Positions 36,605 through 43,987 of a stretch of 64,000 nucleotides of DNA are shown piece after piece (within the stretch, counting starts at the first letter, position 1; each line of letters starts with the position of its first letter). The DNA lies in the NCBI RefSeq assembly GCF_013402815.2, contig NZ_CP058601.1, positions 3,658,001 to 3,722,000 on the forward strand, written 5' to 3'. The notes below the pieces were generated by a model, which worked only from the letters and a program-made list of their open reading frames with translations, did no database searches and was not told where the DNA came from. Position numbers and translations under genes: made by a program. The stretch comes from Natrinema halophilum (GTDB lineage Archaea; Halobacteriota; Halobacteria; Halobacteriales; Natrialbaceae).

Positions 36605-36766
36605 GGGTGCCCATACTCCGGCCTAATACAAAACGTATGCCCACAGTCACAGATTCTGCCTGGCATTGTTCGAGAGAATCCGGTTTTCTCCAGTAAATAT
36701 GACATGGAACCGTCCGGGAGAGCATGAAGGGGGAAGATTAACCATAGTGCCGCCGGAGAACGTCAT

Positions 36767-37882
36767 ATGAGCGGCGACACTACACCGACTGAACCTCCCG
36801 ATCAGCGACGCGGCACAGATCAAATGAACGACGCGTTCACGTACAACGGCGGTAGAGTTGACCCCGGCGAATCGGCGAACATTCGCTACGGTATTAGCGA
36901 GACGTATCTCGGCGACCCGGTCAGGATCCCCGTTACAGTGATCAACGGAGAACGGCCCGGTCCGACGGTCTTCCTCTCGGCTGCGGCCCACGGCGACGAA
37001 CTTAACGGGATCGAGGTCGTTCGTGAGGTCGCTCACGATTGGGATCATTCCGTACTCCACGGGACGTTAGTCTGTCTGCCCGTGATGAACGTCCCTGGTT
37101 TCCTCGCACAGGAACGGTACTTGCCGATCTACGACCGGGACCTGAACCGGTCGTTCCCCGGACGGGAGGGATCGACGAGTGCGAGGCGGATGGCCAATCA
37201 GATCTACACGAACTTCATCGAGCCGTGCGATCTGGGCGTCGATTTCCATACGTCTACGCGCGGGCGAACGAACATGCTACACGTCCGTGCGAATATGGAG
37301 CGCGACGACGTCGCCAGACTCGCCAGGGCGTTCAGTTCTAACGTCATCATCTCTGGGGAGGGACCGGCGGGGACGCTTCGTCACGAGGCAACCGAAAACG
37401 AAATCCCGACGATTACGGTCGAGATGGGCGAGGCACACCGATTCCAGCGGCGGCTGATCGACCGCGCGCTCACCGGCGTCGCAAGCGTCCTCGCCGAGTT
37501 CGGCCTCCATCGAGACTCGTCGGTCCACTGGCCCGGTTGGCGGACCGTCATCGATACCGACGACGAGAAAACCTGGCTTCGTGCGGACGCGGGCGGCATC
37601 GTCGACATGAAACGCGGCCGCGGTGCGCTCGTCGAAGCGGGTGAAGTCATCTGCACCATTACGAATCCGTTCAAAGAGGAAGAGGACATCGTCACCGTCG
37701 AAGCCCCCTTTACCGGACTCATCGTCGGCGTCCTCGAGAACCCCGTCGTCTATCCGGGCAACCCGCTCTGTCACCTCGTCGGCCTCTCGTCGGACACGCT
37801 CACCGCTCTCGAGCGCGAGCGAACGACGGAGACGTCGCGGTCCGACCTCCGACGGAAGGCGAACGGACCAGACCGAGAGTGA
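36767..37882 (+). CDS. AstE-like zinc deacylase (succinylglutamate desuccinylase/aspartoacylase family)
   Basis: 371 residues. The M14-like zinc site is visible: His75 and Glu78 in AAHGDE, and His161 in FHTSTRGR; substrate-binding Arg124...Arg128 lie in YDRDLNRSFPG, and the catalytic Glu219 lies in ITVEMGEAHRF. A C-terminal beta domain (about 260-340) resembles a biotinyl/lipoyl-like barrel. Members cleave N-acyl amino acids or gamma-glutamyl type amides. AstE-like proteins are often encoded with RimK and RimB proteins, as here with the fusion at 32428. The start ATG follows a 160-base gap from the divergent acetyltransferase gene. Confidence 0.88.
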   Translation: MSGDTTPTEPPDQRRGTDQMNDAFTYNGGRVDPGESANIRYGISETYLGDPVRIPVTVINGERPGPTVFLSAAAHGDELNGIEVVREVAHDWDHSVLHGTLVCLPVMNVPGFLAQERYLPIYDRDLNRSFPGREGSTSARRMANQIYTNFIEPCDLGVDFHTSTRGRTNMLHVRANMERDDVARLARAFSSNVIISGEGPAGTLRHEATENEIPTITVEMGEAHRFQRRLIDRALTGVASVLAEFGLHRDSSVHWPGWRTVIDTDDEKTWLRADAGGIVDMKRGRGALVEAGEVICTITNPFKEEEDIVTVEAPFTGLIVGVLENPVVYPGNPLCHLVGLSSDTLTALERERTTETSRSDLRRKANGPDRE

Positions 37883-39001
37883 TCGTCGGGCTGCCGTCCT
37901 CGGGCTCGCAAGCATCGATTCGAAGCGCATCCAGGGTGACTAGGAACACGGGCGCGGTAAGGTCGCTGGCGGGGGTGGGGCCGTCCACCGCCGGCGCCAC
38001 GATCAGTGTGTCGTCGTTCCTGTCTCCTATCGCGAGTGTCCGGAGTCCAGTCTCTCCCGGAACTGAAAGCCATGCGTGTCGCGTTGATACGGGGTGAATG
38101 CCCGTGTGATACGGGCTTTGGAGGGAACCACCGACTCGATGTAATATCTGCAAGCGTCGCTGTCCGGGCACGACCGTACGTGTCGATCATCCCGTCGTTC
38201 TCGCCCGCTCGAAGAGAACCGAGGGAAGAAACGATTTGAGACGATGTCTACCGAGGGAAGAAACGATTTGAGACGATGTCTAGTCGTCGCTCCGATTGAT
38301 TATTTTCTGTACGTGTAGTAAGTACCCGTAACAATTGGTCGGGAGGGTGTCCGGGAAAGGGAATGAGAGCGAACCGAATTGTCTTCTGTGAATGTGAGTA
38401 CCCTACCGGACATGTTCGTGTGGTCGCGGTTACCATATGAAAACTCGGTTGCATTCACCGCTCGAGTCCTGCGATCAGAACGTGAAAATAACATCACGGC
38501 CGTCAGTCACAAGATGCTCGGAGCACTAGATTGTGGGTCTGCTGGTATGTGGAATGTGTGTCGCCAACCCAGCCCTGAGGAAGTGGTCCCACCGATTTGA
38601 TGGAACTGTTCATTTTCCTATCGGTAAGCACTCCTCTCAAAATTTGGAATGAAGAGTACATTTCTGTGTCGTACAGTCGAATGGACCGTCGAAACTCGGC
38701 TCGGAGGGATGTATGGATCGCTGGTGGACGGTGTACACTGCGAATTTCTCGGATAACCTCGCCACAACCTACCTGATTGTTGTACGACAATCGCCGCGGT
38801 TGGCTTCCGTTTTGTTGCGGCAAACGCCGAGTCAACCGTCAGCTTCCTCATGCATGCCTATTTAATAATAATAGTAATAAATAATTTAATATTATCAGTC
38901 TCATCTCTGGCCCGAAGGGCAGGGTTTTGCACCTGGCTACCGATAATTGACGTCACGGATCCCGAACGATCCGGGTTCGGAGAGGCACTCGGGTACGATG
39001 A
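37883..39001. other. Decayed, gene-poor region between the AstE-like gene and sdhCDBA
   Basis: About 1.1 kb with lower GC towards the right and no acceptable full-length gene. On the minus strand 37880-38120 a stretch of codons with acidic, haloarchaeal composition (DRNDDTLIVAPAVDG, VFLVTLDALRIDACEPEDG) lacks a suitable start and runs into the 3' end of the AstE-like gene, so it may be a remnant. A 32-bp tandem repeat sits at 38219-38282. An AT-rich stretch (38860-38900) precedes the GAF scar. Confidence 0.4.
38219..38282. repeat. 32-bp direct repeat, two tandem copies
   Basis: A 32-base unit beginning CCGAGGGAAGAAACGATTTG and ending GATGTCTA occurs twice without a gap (38219-38250 and 38251-38282), identical in both copies. 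It is not in a gene and shows no dyad symmetry. Two copies are too few, and the spacing too short, for a CRISPR array. Confidence 0.85.
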
Positions 39002-39232
39002 GTTCGGCTGAAGACGTCTCTCGGGACGCGGATCGAACTCGAGAACGCGCCTGACCGGACGTTCTTCGTACCGACGGACTCACGTGACAGGGAGTTCAGC
39101 GACGCCGAGCGGACGTTCCACCATCTCATGGCGCAGTGGGTCCAACTCGAACTCGAGCGAAAGCAGCGAGAACAGCGGGTCCGGTTCCAGTGGAGTTCGC
39201 GACCATCGACTCGATGGCTTCTGGACCAGTGA
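39002..39232 (+). pseudogene. Remnant of a GAF/PAS sensor (histidine kinase family)
   Basis: An open stretch of 76 codons with no start, preceded by an in-frame TGA at 38999, encodes DRTFFVPTDSRDREFSDAER followed by TFHHLMAQWVQLELERKQ. Haloarchaeal sensor kinases have this sequence type at the end of a GAF domain where it leads into the next helix. It then loses similarity and stops at 39230. No upstream GAF core is visible in any frame, so this is a fragment left by deletion. Confidence 0.55.
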
Positions 39233-39463
39233 GCATCACGGCGTCGATGCGCGACTCACCCACTTCATCGTGTCGTAGCAGTGAATCGGTCTGCCGGTTA
39301 CAGAACTCACGCCCTCTACTTCTGATGGTCCGTCAGATTGACACTCGGCGAACGAATGTCTGAGAAGCAACTTCTTCGAACCTGGCTTGCCGGTTTCTCT
39401 GGAACCGTCGAAATCCAAGAAGTAACTTCTATAGCCCCACGGTCAAACGGTCCACATGAGCGC

Positions 39464-39895
39464 ATGAGTCAGTCTTACAATCGCGGTCTCATCGAGGACT
39501 TCGGCCGGTGGAAGGAGTTCTCGGCCGGCATGTGGGCGTGGATCTTCCACAAGTTCACCGGGTGGATGCTGATCGGCTACCTGTTTACCCATATTGCCGT
39601 GTTGAGTACGTCCATTGGCGGCGCACAGGGCGAGACGACGATGGTCGACGGCGAAGCGGTCAACATATACACGGCGACGCTACAGGGACTCGAGGGTCTC
39701 TTTCTCGTTCGTCTCCTCGAGGTCGGCCTGCTCGCAGTGGCCGTCTTTCACATCCTGAACGGTCTCCGACTGCTGATGATCGATCTCGGCGTCGGACTCG
39801 ACGCACAGGACAAGAGTTTCTACGCTTCGCTGGTGCTTACGGGTGCGATCACCGTCGCGAGCGTGCCGACGTTCCTTACCGGGGTGAGCGTCTGA
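39464..39895 (+). CDS. sdhC: Succinate dehydrogenase cytochrome b subunit SdhC
   Basis: 143 residues from ATG 39464; an earlier in-frame opening lacks family features. Three membrane helices with [21 protein letters not shown] (heme/quinone-site His residues) and [18 protein letters not shown]. It anchors the dehydrogenase to the membrane and transfers electrons to menaquinone. First gene of the sdhCDBA operon; its TGA overlaps the sdhD ATG by one base. A CTTCTATAG TATA-like element lies 30-38 bases upstream. Confidence 0.92.
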   Translation: MSQSYNRGLIEDFGRWKEFSAGMWAWIFHKFTGWMLIGYLFTHIAVLSTSIGGAQGETTMVDGEAVNIYTATLQGLEGLFLVRLLEVGLLAVAVFHILNGLRLLMIDLGVGLDAQDKSFYASLVLTGAITVASVPTFLTGVSV

Positions 39896-40260
39896 TGGCG
39901 GAACGGTACTCTTCGTTCACACCCGGCGGCACCGGCTGGTTCCTCCAGCGGATCACGGCGGCGTTTCTGGTCGTCGTTCTGGCCTTTCACTTTTTCCTGT
40001 TGCACTTCGTCAACCACGCGTACGAGGTAACATTCATGGGTACGCAAGCCCGAATGGAGAACGTCGGTTATTTCCTCACGATGGTGCTGTTCCTGATCAC
40101 CGCGACGTTCCACGGCGTCAACGGCGTCTACAACGCGCTGGTCAATCAGGGACTCGAAGGGACCCAGAAGAAAGCCGTACTGGGAGTGCTGGTCGTCGCC
40201 GCCCTCGCACTAGTCGGGCAGGGAACCTACGTCGCTCTCACGATGGCAGGGATGATCTAA
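39895..40260 (+). CDS. sdhD: Succinate dehydrogenase membrane anchor subunit SdhD
   Basis: 121 residues with three membrane helices: GWFLQRITAAFLVVVLAFHF, FLTMVLFLITATFHGVNGV and a C-terminal helix. The His residues in helices one and two are in the heme/quinone positions of the anchor subunits. The ATG overlaps the sdhC stop and the TAA is one base before sdhB, showing tight translational coupling. Confidence 0.92.
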   Translation: MAERYSSFTPGGTGWFLQRITAAFLVVVLAFHFFLLHFVNHAYEVTFMGTQARMENVGYFLTMVLFLITATFHGVNGVYNALVNQGLEGTQKKAVLGVLVVAALALVGQGTYVALTMAGMI

Positions 40261-40261
40261 T

Positions 40262-41131
40262 ATGAGTACGCAACAAGCCGAACCCGAAAGTCAGGAAGCA
40301 CCGAAAGATCCGGAGATGCAAGGCGCGGAATCGCCGGCCGCCGAGAAGCAAAAAGGTGGCGGCATGGTCGACCAGACGTCGACCGACGCGTCGGAACTCG
40401 AGGGGGAAACGGTTCACATCAAGGTATTTCGATACGATCCCGAAGTCGAAGCGAAGCAAGAACCTCGTTTCGACGACTTCCACGTCCCCTTCGAGAAAGG
40501 GATGACGGTCCTCGACGCGGTCATGTACGCCCGCGACGAGTACGATTCGTCGCTGACGTTCCGTCACTCCTGTCGGCAGGCCGTCTGTGGCTCCGACGCC
40601 TTCTTCGTCAACGGGAAGCAACGACTGGGCTGTAAGACCCAGATAGCGGACCTCGAGCAACCGGTTCGAATCGAACCGCTCCCCCATCAGGAAGTAGTCA
40701 AGGACCTTGTCGTCGACATGGATCACTTCTACGACCAGATGCACACGGTCGAACCGTACTTCCAGCAGGAGGACCTTCCCGATGGCGAACTCGAGGAACA
40801 ACGCCAGTCTCGGGAGAACCGAGAGAAGGTGAAGATGTCGACGCGCTGTATCTGGTGTGGCGCGTGTATGTCCTCGTGTAATATCGCGGCCGGCGACAAC
40901 GAGTATCTGGGCCCAGCGGCGATCAACAAGGCCTACCGGTTCGCGATGGACGAACGCGAAGACGAGGAGATCAAAGAGCACCGACTCCGCATTCTCGAGC
41001 AGGAACACGGCGTCTGGCGGTGCCAGACCCAGTTCTCCTGTACCGAGGTGTGTCCGAAAGATATCCCGCTGACCGAGCACATTCAGGAGCTCAAGCGGGA
41101 GGCAGTCAAGAAAAACCTGAAGTTCTGGTAA
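40262..41131 (+). CDS. sdhB: Succinate dehydrogenase iron-sulfur subunit SdhB
   Basis: 289 residues, with about 45 extra acidic residues before the ferredoxin domain. The [2Fe-2S] site is SCRQAVCGSDAFFVNG plus a later Cys in RLGCKTQ, with Asp in the third ligand position as in E. coli SdhB. The [4Fe-4S] motif is CIWCGACMSSCN, and the last cluster motif FSCTEVCPKDIP binds [3Fe-4S] with a Cys of the preceding motif. It relays electrons from FAD to quinone. It is separated from sdhA by two bases. Confidence 0.96.
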   Translation: MSTQQAEPESQEAPKDPEMQGAESPAAEKQKGGGMVDQTSTDASELEGETVHIKVFRYDPEVEAKQEPRFDDFHVPFEKGMTVLDAVMYARDEYDSSLTFRHSCRQAVCGSDAFFVNGKQRLGCKTQIADLEQPVRIEPLPHQEVVKDLVVDMDHFYDQMHTVEPYFQQEDLPDGELEEQRQSRENREKVKMSTRCIWCGACMSSCNIAAGDNEYLGPAAINKAYRFAMDEREDEEIKEHRLRILEQEHGVWRCQTQFSCTEVCPKDIPLTEHIQELKREAVKKNLKFW

Positions 41132-41133
41132 CC

Positions 41134-42972
41134 ATGTACGAACACGACGTTATCGTAGTCGGTGCCGGCGGCGCCGGCCTCCGGGCTGCGATCGCCGCAC
41201 ACGAAGCAGGAGCGGACGTGGCAATGGTCTCGAAACTCCACCCGGTACGCAGTCACACTGGCGCAGCGGAGGGCGGTATCAACGCCGCGCTTCGAGAGGG
41301 TGACGACTGGGAACTCCACGCCTACGACACGATGAAAGGGTCTGACTACCTCGCCGACGCGCCGGCCGTCGAGACCCTCACCCAAAACTCGCCCGAAGAG
41401 ACCATCAACCTCGAACACTGGGGTATGCCGTTCTCCCGCGAGGACGACGGCCGGGTTTCCCAGCGGCCGTTCGGCGGGCTCTCGTTCCCGCGGACCACCT
41501 ACGCCGGTGCCGAAACGGGCCATCACCTGCTCCACGTCATGTACGAGCAAGTCGTCAAACGCGGCATCCAGGTGTACGACGAGTGGTACGTCATGGACCT
41601 CGTGACGACCGACGAGCCCGATCCGAACGACCGCGAGTGCCACGGTGTCGTCGGGTACGACGTTCAATCCGGTAAAATTGAGGGATTCAAGGCCCACGAC
41701 GGGGTCATCCTCGCGACCGGCGGTCCCGGTCAGGCTTTCGATCACACCACCAACGCCGTCTCCTGTACCGGCGATGGCCACGCGATGGCGTATCGGGCGG
41801 GCGCTCCCCTCGAGGACATGGAATTCATTCAGTTCCACCCGACCTCGCTTCCATCGACTGGCGTTCTCATCTCCGAGGGTGTCCGCGGGGAAGGCGGGAT
41901 CCTCTACAACAACGAGGGCGAGCGGTTCATGTTCGAGCACGGCTACGCGAACAACGACGGCGAACTCGCCTCTCGAGACGTCGTTGCCCGCGCCGAACTC
42001 ACCGAAGTCAACGAGGGCCGCGGCGTCAACGACGAGTACGTCCATCTCGACATGCGCCACCTCGGCGAGGAACGCATCATGGACCGCCTCGAAAACATTC
42101 TCCACCTCGCGGAGGACTTCGAAGGCGTCGACGGCCTCATCGAACCGATGCCGGTCAAACCCGGCCAACACTACGCGATGGGCGGAATCGAAGTCGACGA
42201 GCACGGCCAGACCTGCGTCGACGGACTTTACGCCGCAGGCGAGTGCGCGTGCGTCTCCGTTCACGGCGGGAACCGCCTGGGCGGGAACGCGCTGCCGGAA
42301 CTGATCGTTTTCGGCAAACGCGCCGGCCGTCACGCGGCCGGCGACGATCTCGGCGAACCTGAAATCAAAACCGGGTACGGCGACGACGTCGAGGACGAAA
42401 CCGACACCGAACTGCCGGTCGCTCCCGGCAAAGCGGGACTCGACACGACCGGGAGCGTCGCCGCGGACGGAGGGGTCACGGCTGAAGCCGACGGCATCCT
42501 CGAGCGGTCCGTCGAAGCGGCTCGCGAGCACGTTGATTCCCTCATAGAAAAGGAAGACGGCGTCCAGCACGCCGAGATTCGCGCGAAACTCCAGCGGGCG
42601 ATGACCGACTACGTGAACGTCTTCCGAACCGGCGACGGCATCAGGAAGGCGCTGAAGATCATCCGTGAGTGTCGCCAGGAGTATCAGAACGTCTACGTCG
42701 ACGATCCGTCGCGAACGTTCAACACTGATCTCCAGCAGACCATCGAGACGCGAAACCTGATCGACGTCGCCGAGACGATCGCGCTCGGTGCACTCGTACG
42801 CAACGAGTTCCGCGGTGCCCACTGGCGTCAGGAAAACCAGACTCGCGACGACGAGAACTGGCTCAAGCACACGCTCATCTCGTGGGACGACGGCGAACCC
42901 TCGATTTTCTACCGTCCGGTCATCCTCGACGGCGAGAACAAGACCTACGAGCCGAAAGAACGCAGCTACTGA
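41134..42972 (+). CDS. sdhA: Succinate dehydrogenase flavoprotein SdhA
   Basis: 612 residues from ATG 41134, two bases after the sdhB stop. FAD-binding VIVVGAGGAGLRAAIAA opens the protein; SHTGAAEGGINAAL carries the region of the histidine that covalently binds FAD, and FIQFHPTSLPS, EGGILYNNEGERFMFEH and HYAMGGIEVDEHG follow, with GGNRLGGNALPEL near residue 380. The catalytic Arg-containing helical domain closes the protein. It oxidises succinate to fumarate. The operon order C-D-B-A is usual in haloarchaea. Confidence 0.96.
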   Translation: MYEHDVIVVGAGGAGLRAAIAAHEAGADVAMVSKLHPVRSHTGAAEGGINAALREGDDWELHAYDTMKGSDYLADAPAVETLTQNSPEETINLEHWGMPFSREDDGRVSQRPFGGLSFPRTTYAGAETGHHLLHVMYEQVVKRGIQVYDEWYVMDLVTTDEPDPNDRECHGVVGYDVQSGKIEGFKAHDGVILATGGPGQAFDHTTNAVSCTGDGHAMAYRAGAPLEDMEFIQFHPTSLPSTGVLISEGVRGEGGILYNNEGERFMFEHGYANNDGELASRDVVARAELTEVNEGRGVNDEYVHLDMRHLGEERIMDRLENILHLAEDFEGVDGLIEPMPVKPGQHYAMGGIEVDEHGQTCVDGLYAAGECACVSVHGGNRLGGNALPELIVFGKRAGRHAAGDDLGEPEIKTGYGDDVEDETDTELPVAPGKAGLDTTGSVAADGGVTAEADGILERSVEAAREHVDSLIEKEDGVQHAEIRAKLQRAMTDYVNVFRTGDGIRKALKIIRECRQEYQNVYVDDPSRTFNTDLQQTIETRNLIDVAETIALGALVRNEFRGAHWRQENQTRDDENWLKHTLISWDDGEPSIFYRPVILDGENKTYEPKERSY

Positions 42973-43265
42973 CTCCTCGGCCGCGGTTTTCGTCCGGATA
43001 ATCGGTCGTACTCTGTTTTGTGATCCAAACCGGTACACCTCTCGCGCCTGCTGGACGGTCTGTGGATGGTCCCACTCACGATTCGATTTGGCCGAGAATC
43101 GATCCGTACGTTAGCCGAGTGTCCGTACCGACTGCCGTTTCGCTCCCGGCGGCGACCCATCCGGCAAATTTCCTTTCCGGCCGGATGGTCACCCGTGAGA
43201 CGTTCATCGGCGATCGAGTTGGCCCGATCCGTATCGTGACGGCAGGGAATCGATCGAATAACGCG

Positions 43266-43460
43266 TCAGGCGCCGAGTATCTCGAGCAGATCCACGCCGA
43301 TACCGAGATACTCGATCAATCTGTAGCCGACGTAGATACCGACGATGCCGATAACTCCGGGAAGTTCCGGCGGTGCCGGGATCGGAATAGCGAGAAACCG
43401 GAACAGCGCACCGGTGACCAATCCGGTCACGAGTGCGAGAATAGTGATGTGTGTAGACAT
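43266..43460 (-). CDS. Small XapX-type membrane protein
   Basis: 64 residues from ATG 43460. A first helix HITILALVTGLVTGALFRFL, an APPELPG turn and a second helix GVIGIVGIYVGYRLIEYLG match the two-helix XapX (DUF1427) family, whose APP turn and Gly-rich second helix are characteristic. Its role is unknown; homologues occur beside transporter genes. The AT-rich 250 bases upstream contain its promoter. Confidence 0.65.
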   Translation of the reverse strand: MSTHITILALVTGLVTGALFRFLAIPIPAPPELPGVIGIVGIYVGYRLIEYLGIGVDLLEILGA

Positions 43461-43685
43461 TGGTTTTCTCATATTCGCGAACGAGGCTACAAAAGCGGCA
43501 CGTCTGACATTGCGGGTTACAGCGGCTCTGTTACCTGATACCACACGTGACGAATACGACGATTGCCTATACTCGATATATTTCGCTCGTTCGTTCGAAT
43601 TCTGCCATCCACGTATTTTCGTCGATCAACGGTATGCATATCGACGATCACTCACTCCTGCCAATTCGACAATTGTTGTAGACAG

Positions 43686-43695
43686 TATTTAATAT
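43686..43695 (+). promoter_or_regulatory. TATA box of the winged-helix gene at 43719
   Basis: TATTTAATAT lies 24-33 bases before ATG 43719, which favours that start codon over the in-frame ATG at 43707 and implies a leaderless message. Confidence 0.5.
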
Positions 43696-43718
43696 CGTCG
43701 AAATATATGCTCTCGAGT

Positions 43719-43943
43719 ATGACCTCGACAGCGACGACGGGTCTCGACGTATCGCTCCCAACCGATCTCGATTCGGCGCGAGGGAAACTCGTGTACCTGT
43801 ATCTCGCTGCCAACGACGGTGCGTCCGCCGACGATCTCTGTACCGATCTCGCCGTCACGAAAGGGACTGCGCTTTCTATTATCGGCACGCTTCGAGAGCG
43901 AGGGTATCTCGTACAGACCGATGACCGATACGAACTCGTCTGA
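43719..43943 (+). CDS. Small winged-helix DNA-binding protein (TrmB/MarR-like)
   Basis: 74 residues from ATG 43719. The whole protein is one winged-helix domain: SARGKLVYLYLAANDGASAD starts helix one, DDLCTDLAVTKGTALSIIG is the helix-turn-helix, and LRERGYLVQTDDRYELV is the wing. It could be a transcriptional regulator acting alone or as a dimer. It is transcribed towards the 3' end of the chemoreceptor-FIST gene; no target is obvious. Confidence 0.68.
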   Translation: MTSTATTGLDVSLPTDLDSARGKLVYLYLAANDGASADDLCTDLAVTKGTALSIIGTLRERGYLVQTDDRYELV

Positions 43944-43987
43944 CCGACGAGCGGACTCGAACCGAATTGGACGCCGGAAGCCACGCG

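Noticed and set aside
38503-38835. 110-codon minus-strand frame in the decay zone, considered as a transposase remnant
   Set aside because: No DDE, Tyr or Ser recombinase signature and no inverted terminal repeats.
41083-43038. 651-codon minus-strand open frame opposite sdhA
   Set aside because: Long antisense frames are usual opposite high-GC genes; no recognisable domain, while sdhA is complete.
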